The position numbers and the translations under genes are program-made. A model generated the notes under the pieces. That model saw only the letters and a program-made list of their open reading frames with translations. It was not told the origin of the DNA and made no database searches. Shown piece by piece: positions 1 to 9,071 of a stretch of DNA of 13,468 nt (its first letter is position 1; each line of letters starts with the position of its first letter). The DNA is from Ectocarpus siliculosus. Lineage: Eukaryota > Sar > Phaeophyceae > Ectocarpales > Ectocarpaceae. The stretch spans positions 2,608,356-2,621,823 of the forward strand of contig FN649729.1 in assembly GCA_000310025.1 (NCBI GenBank), given 5' to 3'.

Positions 1-75
1 CTGCCACGCGGTCAACAAGCGGGTGCTGGCGCTTGGCGGCGCGGAGAACCACCTCATCGCTCTCCCGGACTGCGA
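1..75 (+). CDS. exon 1 in window (5' truncated) of the ALDH6-family gene
   Basis: Reads CHAVNKRVLALGGAENHLIALPDC, matching the GxKNHxVVLPDA stretch before the catalytic loop of MMSDH. It ends after GA at 75 with donor GTAAGT from 76 (phase 2), so the split codon becomes GAC (Asp) with exon 2. The window edge cuts the exon, so its true start is unknown. Confidence 0.85.
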
Positions 76-760
76 GTAAGTTATTCGTCGTAGTCTTGTC
101 GTTGGTGTTTGATGTTGTGGCAACACGCGATCAGAGCTGCCAATCGGGTGGGCGCTGCTGCTCGAAGTCCAAGGCAGAATGGTGGTGGCCGGGAGAGGTG
201 GTGTGGCTGCTTGCTCCCTGAATCTGTTCATTTTTCAGCCCTCTTCACCGCTTGATCATCCTCGCCCTGCAGCGCGCTCGTCTGACTGCTAAAACCCGCC
301 TATTTTCGTGTGTCGTTGTTTCTCCCCCCTACCTGTCTTGGCTGCACACGATTGGTGGTACATGGCAATAAAACGAAGCCATGAGGCAGCTGCTCACGAC
401 ATCGTGGCGTCCTTCGCGGGTTGCGCTGGGCAACGGTGCATGGCAGGTGGGACCCCCCCCCCGGCGTTCTTTGTCTACCTATAGTCTACGTTCACACAGT
501 TGTTGACACTGTTACCGCTTCTTCTGTCGCTACAAGTACAGGGAGAGTTTACCGTCCTCGTCATTGCTGCTTTGGAGACTCGCGTTGTATCAGGTCCCGT
601 ATGTGTCCACCCTTGTATGAACGGTTAAGGCTGTTCTTCGGGTGTGTTGCTTCCGTTCGGACTACTGCTGGCGGGGTGCTGGGCACTCGGTGTTGTCGCG
701 AGGAGAGTTTTCAAACTGCTTGCTGTGCACCAGGGCTTTTGTTCCTTCGTCGTTTTCGGA

Positions 761-828
<68 letters not shown>

Positions 829-1132
829 GGGGGTGAAAGCGATCATGGACGGATTTCACCTGTCTGATGTGTCACCCGTCCAGTTCACCTACCCACCCCC
901 CGGTTGCTTGTCTCCCTCTCTTGAAATCGACTCGGGAACCAAAAACGTTTTCGAGCTTTCTGGCGTGACGAGTGACAAGCCTATGTACCTCATGCCAACA
1001 CGAAATAGGCGATGCAAGGCGTTGATCTGCTCCTTCTTCTTTTTTGTCCGCCTCCTTCTCCTGGACGCGTCCCCTGTCCTTTCCCTCGTTCCCGTCGCGG
1101 TGGACTGATTTCGGTTTGACGTCGTTTTGCTT

Positions 1133-1165
<33 letters not shown>

Positions 1166-2930
1166 TTCTCCCTCCCTTACTCCCTCCCTCCCTCCCTCCC
1201 CCCCTTCCTCCCTCCATCCCTCCCCTACCTCCCAGCGAGTGTGCTCGTTCTTGTCGGCGACACGGGAGACCTCCTCGACAGGGTCATTCAGAAGTCCAAG
1301 GCTCTCGAGCCCGGCACCGAAGCGGTGAGACCTTTCCCTAGAAGCGCGTCGGACGACCTGACGATAAGTAGTTCGTCTAATAGTGATCAAATGTCACGCA
1401 ACGCGTTCCACCCCGTTCCACCGTAGCTTGGCAAAGCGCTTTGGCGTGTATCCTCTGTAGATAGTGGTGCGTGTACACCCAACCAAATTGTCACGAAACA
1501 CCTTGCAGCCACAGCCAGCAAGCAAGTAAACTCACATCTTGTCTCCGTCTTTCTGTACCGTGGCGCTCCTCCGCGGACCCCCCGATCCCAATCAACTCTT
1601 GGCATATCTGGTGTGGCACAACGGAACGCAAAGACGATGATAAGTTTGTGGTTCAGCGGTAGTGAAACGTAGCCTGGGCCGGCGAACACCCAGCATATGG
1701 CTCCGGGTGGGGTGAACGGTGTATAACGGCAACGGTATGCGTGTATATGATGAGTTCACCGCCCCCCTTTTCCCCGATCGCGCGCTGCGCTAAGGTCGGG
1801 CCCGTGATTAGCGCAGCTTCGCGAACCGAGGTCGATGGTGTTCTGACTATACAGCATGCATTTACGCGATGAGTACACCCCCCCTGCCCCGATCGCGCGC
1901 GCTGCGTCAAGACCAAGGCCCATGCTTAGCTCCGCTTCGCGAAACGAGGCGAACGGCCTAACGACAAACAACACGGCATGCGTTCACAACTCCCCCCCGT
2001 ACCCCGCCGCGCTATGCCGTAGGGCAAGGTCGGGCCCGTGATCAGCACAGCTTCACGGGACCACATCGTCGGACGCATCGGCGCGGCGGAGGCGGAGGGG
2101 GGGGAGGTGGTCGTTGACGGGAGGGGCTGGGCGGAGCGGAGGCCGGGCACGTGGGTAGGCCCCACGGTGATCGTCAAGAGCCGCAACGGCAACAAAGGCG
2201 ACGGCAAGTCGGAAGAGATCTTCGGGCCGGTCCTGATGGTGGTCAAGGTACACACAATTCACAGCAAGGAGGTGGCCAGCGAACAGGGGAAGCACGCGTG
2301 GCGACGAGAAAAATTTTGGTCGAAAGCCCGTTTGTTTTGAAGAGACGACCTGTTCAAACATTCCCAGGCAATTGTTCTGGGTGCACTTTCGTTCACGGGG
2401 TGCTTGGTGCTGGAGTACGGCCTTTGACGGACTGACGGGAAAACCAGACTATGGCTGTAAATGAACGGTTTCCCGGGACAACGGCATTTTGACGTTTGAC
2501 GAAAAACCCATTTTACGACGGTGTATTTGACGGTTTTCCGCGACCGTCCGTCCACCAGGGCGACTATGTCTTGGCGGTAATAATAAATGTCAGCGAGCGC
2601 TTAACCCTCGGGCGTTTTTCGCCCCCTGCGGCCCCCTTTGTGGGTTGGTTTGCGCGAGGCAGGTGGACACGTGGCAGGAGGCCCTGGCGGTGGAAAACGC
2701 GTCTCCCTTCGGGAACGCCGCCTCGGTGTACACGTCGTCTGGGCCGGCGGCGGACTACTTCCAGACCCGCTTCCGGGCGGGCATGATAGGTGGGTGACTT
2801 GTCCAGAGAGGAGGGGGGGAGGGAAGGAGGGAGGGAGGGAGGCAAGGGAGGAGGGAGACAGAGAGAGAGAGACGAACGCTCACAGACAGCAAAACGAACA
2901 GATAGACCGACAGAGTAGGACAGAAAGAAG

Positions 2931-2977
<47 letters not shown>

Positions 2978-3370
2978 GGTGGCCATGAAACAAGGTTAAG
3001 CACGCCGGAGGCATCACTTCTCCCCTTATTCCTGAAAGCTCTCTCCCTTCCCTCCCCCCACCTTTGTGTTCCCGCCCATCGATGAAAAACCCTAATCAGG
3101 GGTAAACGTGGGCATCCCCGTTCCGCGCGAGCCTTTCGCCTTCGGGGGATTGTCAGGGACGCTGAGCAAGTACGGCGACTTCGACGTCACTGCGGAGGGG
3201 GCGATGGAGTTCTTCACCAACCGCCGAAAGGTAACGGGGGGGGGGGGCACCGTAATCGTGAGTTGCGCCCCCAAGATGAATGATTGCAGGGTACCGAACG
3301 ATGCATTGTTGGTGCCATGTTGGGCAATAGCATCGGCGTTTCGTGTCTGTGTCTGTGTCTGTCTGTCTGG

Positions 3371-3416
<46 letters not shown>

Positions 3417-3788
3417 CCTAATATTTTTGCGTAAGCACCATTGATTGGCCTCGCTTCCCACACGTAGGACTTAAAACGCCGCAACTATTGTAACCCGGTT
3501 ACTACAGGCGATGCACAGTGCGATAGGGGCTACCGTTTCGCGACGAGAAGATGTGAACCGATTTCGCCTCCCTATTTCAAACCACCGCAATTCTTTTAAG
3601 CCCCCCTCCCTGGAGTGCCCTCACGCGATGCGACGCTCCGCCTCCGTTGACGCGGTCTGCACCTGCACCCTATTTAGATCACGACGAAGTGGGCGTTGCC
3701 GAAGGAGGCTACGATGACCGCGGCGGCGGCGGCAGGAGGCGGGGCTGGTGGCAAGACCGACACGGCCAACTTCGTCGGGCAGATGTGA
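1..3788 (+). CDS. ALDH6/MmsA-family aldehyde dehydrogenase, probable methylmalonate-semialdehyde dehydrogenase (3' half, 7 exons)
   Basis: Probable CoA-acylating methylmalonate-semialdehyde dehydrogenase, which oxidises (methyl)malonate semialdehyde to propionyl- or acetyl-CoA with NAD+ in valine and pyrimidine breakdown, usually in mitochondria. Seen here: exons 1(cut)-75, 379-446, 1236-1324, 2023-2247, 2663-2789, 3100-3230 and 3678-3788, all joined by GT-AG introns with matching phases, giving about 274 residues plus stop. In order they carry RVLALGGAENHLIALPD, the catalytic cysteine in AGCAGQRCMA, the GPVIS segment, SEEIFGPVL, SPFGNAASVYT, GVNVGIPVPREPFAFGG and a C-terminal EFFTNRRK-ITTKW. 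The family is about 500 residues, so the N-terminal NAD-binding half lies outside the window. GQRCM and the NVxIPVP stretch are typical of ALDH6 rather than other aldehyde dehydrogenases. The FGGLSGTLSKYGDFD tail differs from animal enzymes, so the exact substrate is less sure than the family. Confidence 0.88.
379..446 (+). CDS. exon 2, catalytic-cysteine exon of the ALDH6-family gene
   Basis: Acceptor AG at 377-378, donor GTGGGA from 447. The reading HEAAAHDIVASFAGCAGQRCMA contains the family's GQRCM active-site motif, whose cysteine forms the thioacyl intermediate. Phase 2 in and phase 1 out both match the neighbouring exons, which fixes the boundaries. The acceptor has no strong polypyrimidine tract (it is preceded by AATAAAACGAAG). 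Confidence 0.85.
766..824. repeat. (GA)n microsatellite
   Basis: 59 bp of uninterrupted GA dinucleotides in intron 2 of the ALDH6-family gene. Confidence 0.97.
1134..1235 (+). promoter_or_regulatory. very long polypyrimidine tract and 3' splice site of intron 2
   Basis: About 100 bp almost entirely C and T, first (CT)15 and then CCCT-like repeats, directly before CCCAG at 1231-1235. It is far longer than a normal polypyrimidine tract and is built from microsatellite. Confidence 0.7.
1236..1324 (+). CDS. exon 3 of the ALDH6-family gene
   Basis: Starts after CCCAG at 1231-1235, behind about 100 bp of C/T-rich sequence, and ends at donor GTGAGA (1325). The codon split with exon 2 gives Ala. 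The reading ASVLVLVGDTGDLLDRVIQK follows GQRCMA, as in MMSDH, where this strand follows the catalytic loop. Ends in phase 0 after EPGTEA. Confidence 0.85.
1737..2022 (+). repeat. tandem copies of the exon 4 5' boundary in intron 3
   Basis: The unit of about 117 bp runs from a GCATGCGTTCAC-like block through ATGAGTNCACCCCCC and GATCGCGCGCTGCG to an exon-4-like segment. Copy A has its exon-like part at 1792-1827, copy B at about 1912-1940, and the third copy is the real intron/exon junction at 2022/2023. The shared GCTTCRCG block sits at 1816, 1934 and 2050, giving spacings of 118 and 116 bp. Copy A still reads VGPVISAASR in the exon frame; copy B is more diverged and reads RPMLSSASR. Confidence 0.8.
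2023..2247 (+). CDS. exon 4 of the ALDH6-family gene
   Basis: Acceptor CCGTAG ending at 2022; donor GTACAC from 2248; 75 codons, phase 0 at both ends. It begins GKVGPVISTASRDHIVGRI, equivalent to the LGPLIT segment of MMSDH, and ends SEEIFGPVLMVVK, containing the conserved EEIFGPVL glutamate region. Its first about 40 bp are duplicated twice in the intron just upstream. Confidence 0.9.
2248..2662 (+). other. intron 4 of the ALDH6-family gene
   Basis: A 415-bp intron from GTACAC to GGCAG. Only short recurrences of TTTGACG between about 2424 and 2532 stand out; no gene or long repeat is seen. Confidence 0.75.
2663..2789 (+). CDS. exon 5 of the ALDH6-family gene
   Basis: Acceptor GAGGCAG ending at 2662; donor GTGGGT from 2790. 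Encodes VDTWQEALAVENASPFGNAA and then SVYTSSGPAADYFQTRF, matching the ALDH6 segment NxxPYGNGTAIFT that packs against the cofactor. Phase 0 in, phase 1 out. Confidence 0.88.
2790..3099 (+). other. intron 5 with purine-rich tracts
   Basis: A 310-bp intron holding GGGA/GGAGG-type purine repeats at about 2807-2870 and a (GA)n tract at 2935-2974. No gene is seen. Confidence 0.7.
2935..2974. repeat. (AG)n microsatellite
   Basis: 40 bp of AG dinucleotides in intron 5 of the ALDH6-family gene. Confidence 0.97.
3100..3230 (+). CDS. exon 6 of the ALDH6-family gene
   Basis: Acceptor ATCAG ending at 3099; donor GTAACG from 3231. The split codon gives Gly, then VNVGIPVPREPFAFGGLSG and SKYGDFDVTAEGAMEFFTN. 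The NVxIPVP motif is diagnostic for ALDH6. Ends in phase 0. Confidence 0.9.
3231..3677 (+). other. intron 6 with G run and (CT)n tract
   Basis: A 447-bp intron. It carries a run of G just after the donor (about 3236-3247), GTGTCT repeats at about 3344-3369 and (TC)n at 3373-3411. No gene is seen. Confidence 0.7.
3373..3411. repeat. (TC)n microsatellite
   Basis: 39 bp of TC dinucleotides in intron 6, preceded by GTGTCT and GTCT repeats from about 3344. Confidence 0.97.
3678..3788 (+). CDS. exon 7, terminal coding exon with stop, of the ALDH6-family gene
   Basis: Acceptor TATTTAG ending at 3677; phase 0. Reads ITTKWALPKEATMTAAAAAG, then a Gly/Ala-rich tail ending in NFVGQM and TGA at 3786-3788. 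ITTKW is the usual ALDH6 C-terminus, so the roughly 30-residue low-complexity tail is an extension beyond it. Confidence 0.85.
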   Translation: MTTKWALPKEATMTAAAAAGGGAGGKTDTANFVGQM

Positions 3789-4400
3789 TTTTGCACTCAA
3801 GGATGGGCCTGTTGGTCTTTTGTTTGGTTGGAGAGTTGTTAACAAGATGGCCGTCGCGCACGCTAGCACGCGCCTACCTAGAGATGTAAGGCGCGTTCTA
3901 AATAGTGTGCGATTTCTCTCTGGTACGTTTTTTTTTTCTCTTTGGCTGACCCGTGATGACGGAGGGAGGAAACCGACTGCGCCCAGTTGGATCCAGCACC
4001 GATGGGTGATAGAAGGTACTCGGCAGACATCGGAGTGGTTTTTTTGTGATGTTACGGCGACAGTGACCGGTGACGCCAATGCCGTGCCATTCCCCACGAA
4101 TCTTTGGTGGATGGTACCTTCTTTCACAGAATTGGTGGGAGTTTCGATCGCCAGCAGCAACTTGCCCGTTCGTTTGAGGACTGTGTTGGTCTTGACAGCG
4201 GCGTGTTCGCGGTGGAATGAAGACGGAAACAGATGTGATCGTTGCCTCGACAGTATTTCAGGGAGTCAGGAGGATAAAAAAAAAAAAAAAGACACGCCTC
4301 CGCCCCCGCGTCGTCTTCTAGTGAGTTTGATTGAAAGGCAATAGTGGAGGGTAGAATGGCTGTGGGGTAGAAACGTCCATTCCCGTGAAGGTAGTTGTCG
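3789..4400 (+). other. probable 3' UTR/downstream region of the ALDH6-family gene
   Basis: No supportable gene. The plus strand is visibly T/G-rich (for example 3800-3850 and 4021-4180), like the introns of the gene just upstream. An A-rich run lies at 4276-4291. The T/G bias fades near 4400, where the opposite bias begins. Calling it a 3' UTR is inference from composition and position; I recognise no polyadenylation signal. Confidence 0.5.
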
Positions 4401-5095
4401 ATCGCCACAGACCTCCTGCATCAAGCTCGTCCCTATCGAGCACAAATACTTGCTGAAAAACAAGGAAGACGAACAACGTCTCTGCCTTTCTGCCAAAAAG
4501 AAACCGGCACACATTTCCGAGAACACACGAAGACGCCCCCCGGGGGGGGCACGTACCCCATTCGGTTCCTAACCGATGATCAGGCAAGAGAATTACGACA
4601 ATTAGATAATGCACCCGCAGATGGAACAAACGCATGAAAACGAACGCCCCGATGCTCGCTCAACGCCCGTCGCGATTTATTTGCTTGCAACAACACACAA
4701 AACCGCTGAACAACCAAGCTCTTCAACGCAACCACGCGCCAAGAAATTCATCAAAAGACTTGCTCTTGCACATAATTCTTTACTCCTCCTCCTTTCCGTA
4801 AAATACACGGCGCATGGAACAGATACCGACACGGACAACAGAGCAGGGTTCTTCACTGCGCCATACCAGCGAACGGTAGGCACAGCCTTTACCCGGTGAA
4901 TCGGGTATCCCCCCGAAACCGTTCTCTCAACCCCAAAAAATGAGGTGAAACGAAAAAAGACCTCTGATCAAAAGGAGGTGCCGCCGTGGAACAAAAACGA
5001 AGGACGAGTGCTAAAAGCCGGTCGACGTTCCAACCCCATCTTCAAGCTCTACTCTCGAAATCGACGACACTCGCCGCGGCCCAAGCTACGGGACG

Positions 5096-5207
<112 letters not shown>

Positions 5208-6575
5208 CCGTCGACCTCTTCTCGAGACAAGACCAGCTGTTACTCCAGCGCGATGATGAGGACCACGAGCGCCTCACACAGACGGTGGCTACGAAAAAAA
5301 CGTGTCGACTTGACCTACAGTAGTACTACATATAGCTCCCTCGCCCTCGCGCGTAGCTGGTGAACCCCTCCCACCCCCATCCCCCCGCCTTCGAGCTGCG
5401 TCACGAGCGACGCCTACCTCACCAAAAAGAACACAAAAATAACGCTTTGACAGCGACATCACCCCAAAAAACTCCCGCCAAAAACTTTATGTTAACCGTG
5501 TATTTAGTCGTCAAAAGAGCGCGTAATCATTCATTTGGTTTCAAAATCGATTCTTACCATCTCCCGGAAAACTTTTCACCCACCCTGCGGCGAGCTTCTT
5601 CTACAACATCAATCCCCACACAACATATCGACATATGCAACAGCACTCAAAACAGGAATACTCGGATGGATAACAGGGAGCGAGAGAGCTCGCAGCACGG
5701 AAGGCGCCCCGCGGGACCATCAGCGTCGACACGACTCAGCTGGCTAAAGCTCTACAGTAGCAATTGTCAAGCCTAATGCCGTGGAACCTCACCACCGCGG
5801 GAAGCCTTGTGCGAAGTTTGTCTTCCACTGTTCGTACACTCGGGTGGGCCGAGGCGTCACTCGTCACACCAACATCTCCTTCCTGCGAAGAAGGCGAGGC
5901 CAGAAAAAATACACAACACTCACCGCACATACATGCTGATCGCGCGCACCTTGGCCTTCTCCCCCGCGACCCAGCACATATCTTTTCGTAGATTGAGAAT
6001 ACACACCCAACAAGAAAAAACACACACCACGTTGATGGTGTCAGCCAATATTTCAAGATCTCAACAACAAAAAATTCACAACAAGGTCGAACCAATCACC
6101 GCCTCAGAGAATGAAGTTCTTCCGCTAACGTATAAAAAACCTGCACGTCAGCAGACGGTGGTGTTGTCCAACCAACCAAAGCGAACAGCACAGCAAGATG
6201 GACGCCATCACAACGAGCCAGAAAAAAAAACAACCTACATACCTCACCAAGGCACGTACGGAAGTCGCCGAGACATGAAGACACCGACAGCACGGGGAAC
6301 GATGCCTAAACAGGACCGCCCCCTTCTCGTGAAAAGCCCCGCAAAGCCCCAAAATTGATACCAGCAACACAAAGTACGCCCCACATACGAAAAAATAAAA
6401 AGAAATATAAAAAAAGGAGGCTCACAAGGCCTCCTCGAAACACCCGGAACGGAAAACGTCAAACAAAGCTCTACATAGTGCGCTCGCCCAATCATCACCA
6501 TCGTGGGCTTCACGCAACCATTTGGGGATGGGTGCCTTGCAGATAATCAAGAAATCGACCCTCGACCCCGAAAGT

Positions 6576-6743
6576 TGACCCTCGGGCCGCAACCAACCGC
6601 ACAAAGAAACTACTCCGACGAACTCTTGGCCTGACCCTCGGGCCGCAACCAACCGCACGAAGAAACTACTCCGACGAACTCTTGGCCTGACCCTCGGGCC
6701 GCAACCAACCGCACAAAGAAACTACTCCGAAGACCTCTTGGCC
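6576..6743. repeat. 56-bp tandem repeat, three copies
   Basis: Three head-to-tail copies at 6576-6631, 6632-6687 and 6688-6743. Each starts TGACCCTCGGGCCGCAACCA and ends CTCTTGGCC. Copy 2 differs from copy 1 at one base and copy 3 differs by two bases near its end. A fragment resembling the start (GACCCTCGACCCCG) lies just upstream at about 6557. There are no spacers, so this is a minisatellite, not a CRISPR array. Confidence 0.95.
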
Positions 6744-7179
6744 TAAGAAAAGTTGGCCAATCCTCCTTATCCCTCTCTCTTGTCAACTACTCCTGTGCAC
6801 TTAATTTTCCTCTTCTACGATGTCTAGCGTGCGGCCGTTACCCGTCACGCTAACTCTCCTCCCATCACTCCAAACGAGCGGAATCCTCCTACAAATGCGA
6901 GACGGCCCCAGAGTACGAGTGGGGGGGAAACGCATCCTCTGAAAATTGAAAGGTTTACAAAAAACAACGGGTTCCACCAGCTACAACTGAAAAAAACTGC
7001 TCAGTAGTGACCCCAACGAACACACATGTTCCGCATGAACCGAAAAAAAAAAAAAACACGAACACAACAGCCATGAAAAACTTGGAAGCATTCAACTACA
7101 TCCGTACTGCAGCATCACTCTGGAGCAGCAGCACTCGGATTCGGAGGGCGCCAGCAAGCCCCTGTCGAGAGAAGAGAAA

Positions 7180-7275
7180 TCAATCGAGTAGGACGATCGC
7201 GCTAGGGAGGACGCCCATCTCGGTGAGGATTGTTTCCACGTAGAACACGAAACCGCTCGGCCCGGAGACCACCAC
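7180..7275 (-). CDS. terminal coding exon with stop of the reductase-like gene
   Basis: Acceptor CTCCAG, phase 0, 31 codons then TGA at 7182-7180. Reads VVVSGPSGFVFYVETILTEM and ends GVLPSAIVLLD. It matches the C-terminal LVCGPPxFxxxVxxxLxxLGxPxxxIHxxx of cytochrome b5 reductase-like proteins. Ser replaces the usual Cys of CGP. Confidence 0.85.
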   Translation of the reverse strand: MVVSGPSGFVFYVETILTEMGVLPSAIVLLD

Positions 7276-9036
7276 CTGGAGGAGGGAGGCAGCGATCGAC
7301 CGCATGAGCGTGAGTCCGTCTTTCAGTCCGTCCGCCCGAGAACAGCAACAACAACAACAACAACGCCGGAGAACGAGAGAGAGAGAGAAAGCCGTACGAG
7401 TTCTAGCAAAAAATAGAGGTAGGAACACATGCGTGGGGAAAACTCAAGAAACTCTGTTGAGACAGACTCCACAACCGCAATCTTGGGGCAAGGGCAGAAA
7501 AACGAGCAGAGAATAGTATATCGTCTCAGGCTGCCTGCCGGGAGAATGAGATCAAAAGCGTGCGAAAACATCACGACCAACAGACAGGCCCAAAATGGAG
7601 AACAGCGTTGGAGTTCGGGCGCCACTGCTCAAGCTCGAAGGAGCTATAAAAAGGTTTTCGTAGATAAACAGCATGCGACTTTGACGCCGTTCGAGCTACC
7701 ACCACAGTCGAATGGGCCCGTGTTGAAGCTAGGTATTTGCAATGAGCGGCGGGGGAGCAAGCTTGTCGAATCAATTTCTACATGTTTATTCTTCGCTCCG
7801 TGGCTGACCTGCAGCTTCCCAGGGGTGTCACCGCTCCCGGCAAGGTCATCCGCCAAAAAGTCTGCGAAAACGTCGTCGTCGTCGTCTTCGTCTTCATATT
7901 TTTTCTCCGGTTCCTTGCGCTCCCCCCCCCCCGACGACGACCTTCTCCTGGCCGTCCCGGCCTTGTTCCGCCTGGCCAGGCTCTGCAGCCGCCTCCGCAC
8001 GGTGGCGGAGAGCTGCTCCTCCTTCTTGCGGGCCGCCTCCACAACCCCCAGCAGGCTAGGGCCGAACACTTCCTCGAGGACCTCGCGGCTGACCTTCCCG
8101 CGGGCGAGAGCGCCCGCCACGCTGGTGTTCGAAGGTATCTGATCAGAGCGGGCGGGGGGAGGGGGGGGGGCGGGCGGGCGGGCGGGCGTACTCATGGTTT
8201 GAATGACTTAGCGATTACAACATTGACCACGCGTACACGAGAGAAAGACGGAGGGGGGTGAACTCATGCAAATGCATGTCGTAGTCGTTAGATCACGCAA
8301 CAAAAGAGCGGGGAGAGGGCTGCTTCGCATGCTTTAGTTGTTAGACCGTTGAGCGCGGTGTGTGCGTATGTCCTCATGAAAACGCACGCCGTAGTCGACC
8401 TCGCGTTCATACAATGCGGGGATGGGGTGATACGCAGGGTTTCGCCGGCCCAGGCTACAGTACGTTTCACGAGGATGAACCACGGAAAAAAAAAATGGAC
8501 AGCAGTGAACGAGAGCATCTCGATGAGATGAGGACCGCAACTGCTCAGAGGTCATGGAGCGGAAAAATAAACCGGAGCGAGAACTGAGGGAAAGCACGCA
8601 TAGGCAAAGCTTATCCGGACGCACAAATGAAAAAGACGGACGAACAAAAAATCACACTGTCTTGGACTCATGCTCTCGCTCAACACGCTGCTACTCACTC
8701 TTTCACTCGTTCGCAAGTGTCGCCGCACAGTGGAAAGAATGCTCGTCCCGGTCGAGATCTCCACCCCCCGCCCTTCCTTCTCGCTGTCTTCCGGAAAGAC
8801 GGCCGACGAGGTCTCGTTGATGGACTTGATCGAGCTGACGGAGTTCTTGTTGGACGGCCTGAGCCCAAGAGGTTGACGGGGGTTCCGATCACATGCACGA
8901 ATGTGCGCGTGCGGGGGAGGGGGAGGGGATCAGAATAGTTTGCTCAAACTACAGCTGTTTGGTCGCTGGGTGGTGGTTGTCGCCGTTGTTGTGGCCGACG
9001 AAAAATCACTGTTTGCTAATACGAACACCGAGAGAG

Positions 9037-9071
<35 letters not shown>

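Larger units (their letters stand above)
447..1235 (+). other. intron 2 of the ALDH6-family gene, repeat-rich
   Basis: A 789-bp intron. It holds a (GA)n tract at 766-824, a (CT)n tract at 1134-1163 and CCCT/CCTC-type pyrimidine repeats at about 1164-1227 that run into the acceptor at 1235. The frames reading RERERE or SLSLSL here are products of the dinucleotide tracts. I see no gene in it. Confidence 0.75.

Noticed and set aside
421-867. Plus-strand 148-codon frame ending in an Arg/Glu repeat
   Set aside because: The dipeptide repeat is only the (GA)n tract. The true coding part here is a short exon (379-446) in another frame.
3092-3484. Minus-strand frames over 3092-3484
   Set aside because: They are antisense to exon 6 of the ALDH6-family gene and to the (TC)n tract; exon 6 is clearly coding on plus.
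4395-4637. Plus-strand 80-codon frame without low complexity
   Set aside because: No recognised motif and little GC3 preference compared with the two real genes. It lies in A/C-rich downstream sequence where stops are infrequent.
5736-6095. Minus-strand 119-codon frame with hydrophobic and cysteine-rich parts
   Set aside because: Hydrophobic Phe/Val/Cys stretches are expected from T/G-rich sense sequence. No conserved pattern or splice context is visible.
6576-6743. CRISPR-like array
   Set aside because: The 56-bp units abut directly with no spacers, and the window is eukaryotic.
8670-8876. Plus-strand frame with VSLMDLIELTEFLLDGL
   Set aside because: It is antisense to the exon at 8699-8858, which has a strong GTGAGT donor and phases matching both neighbours. 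The plus frame has no such support.
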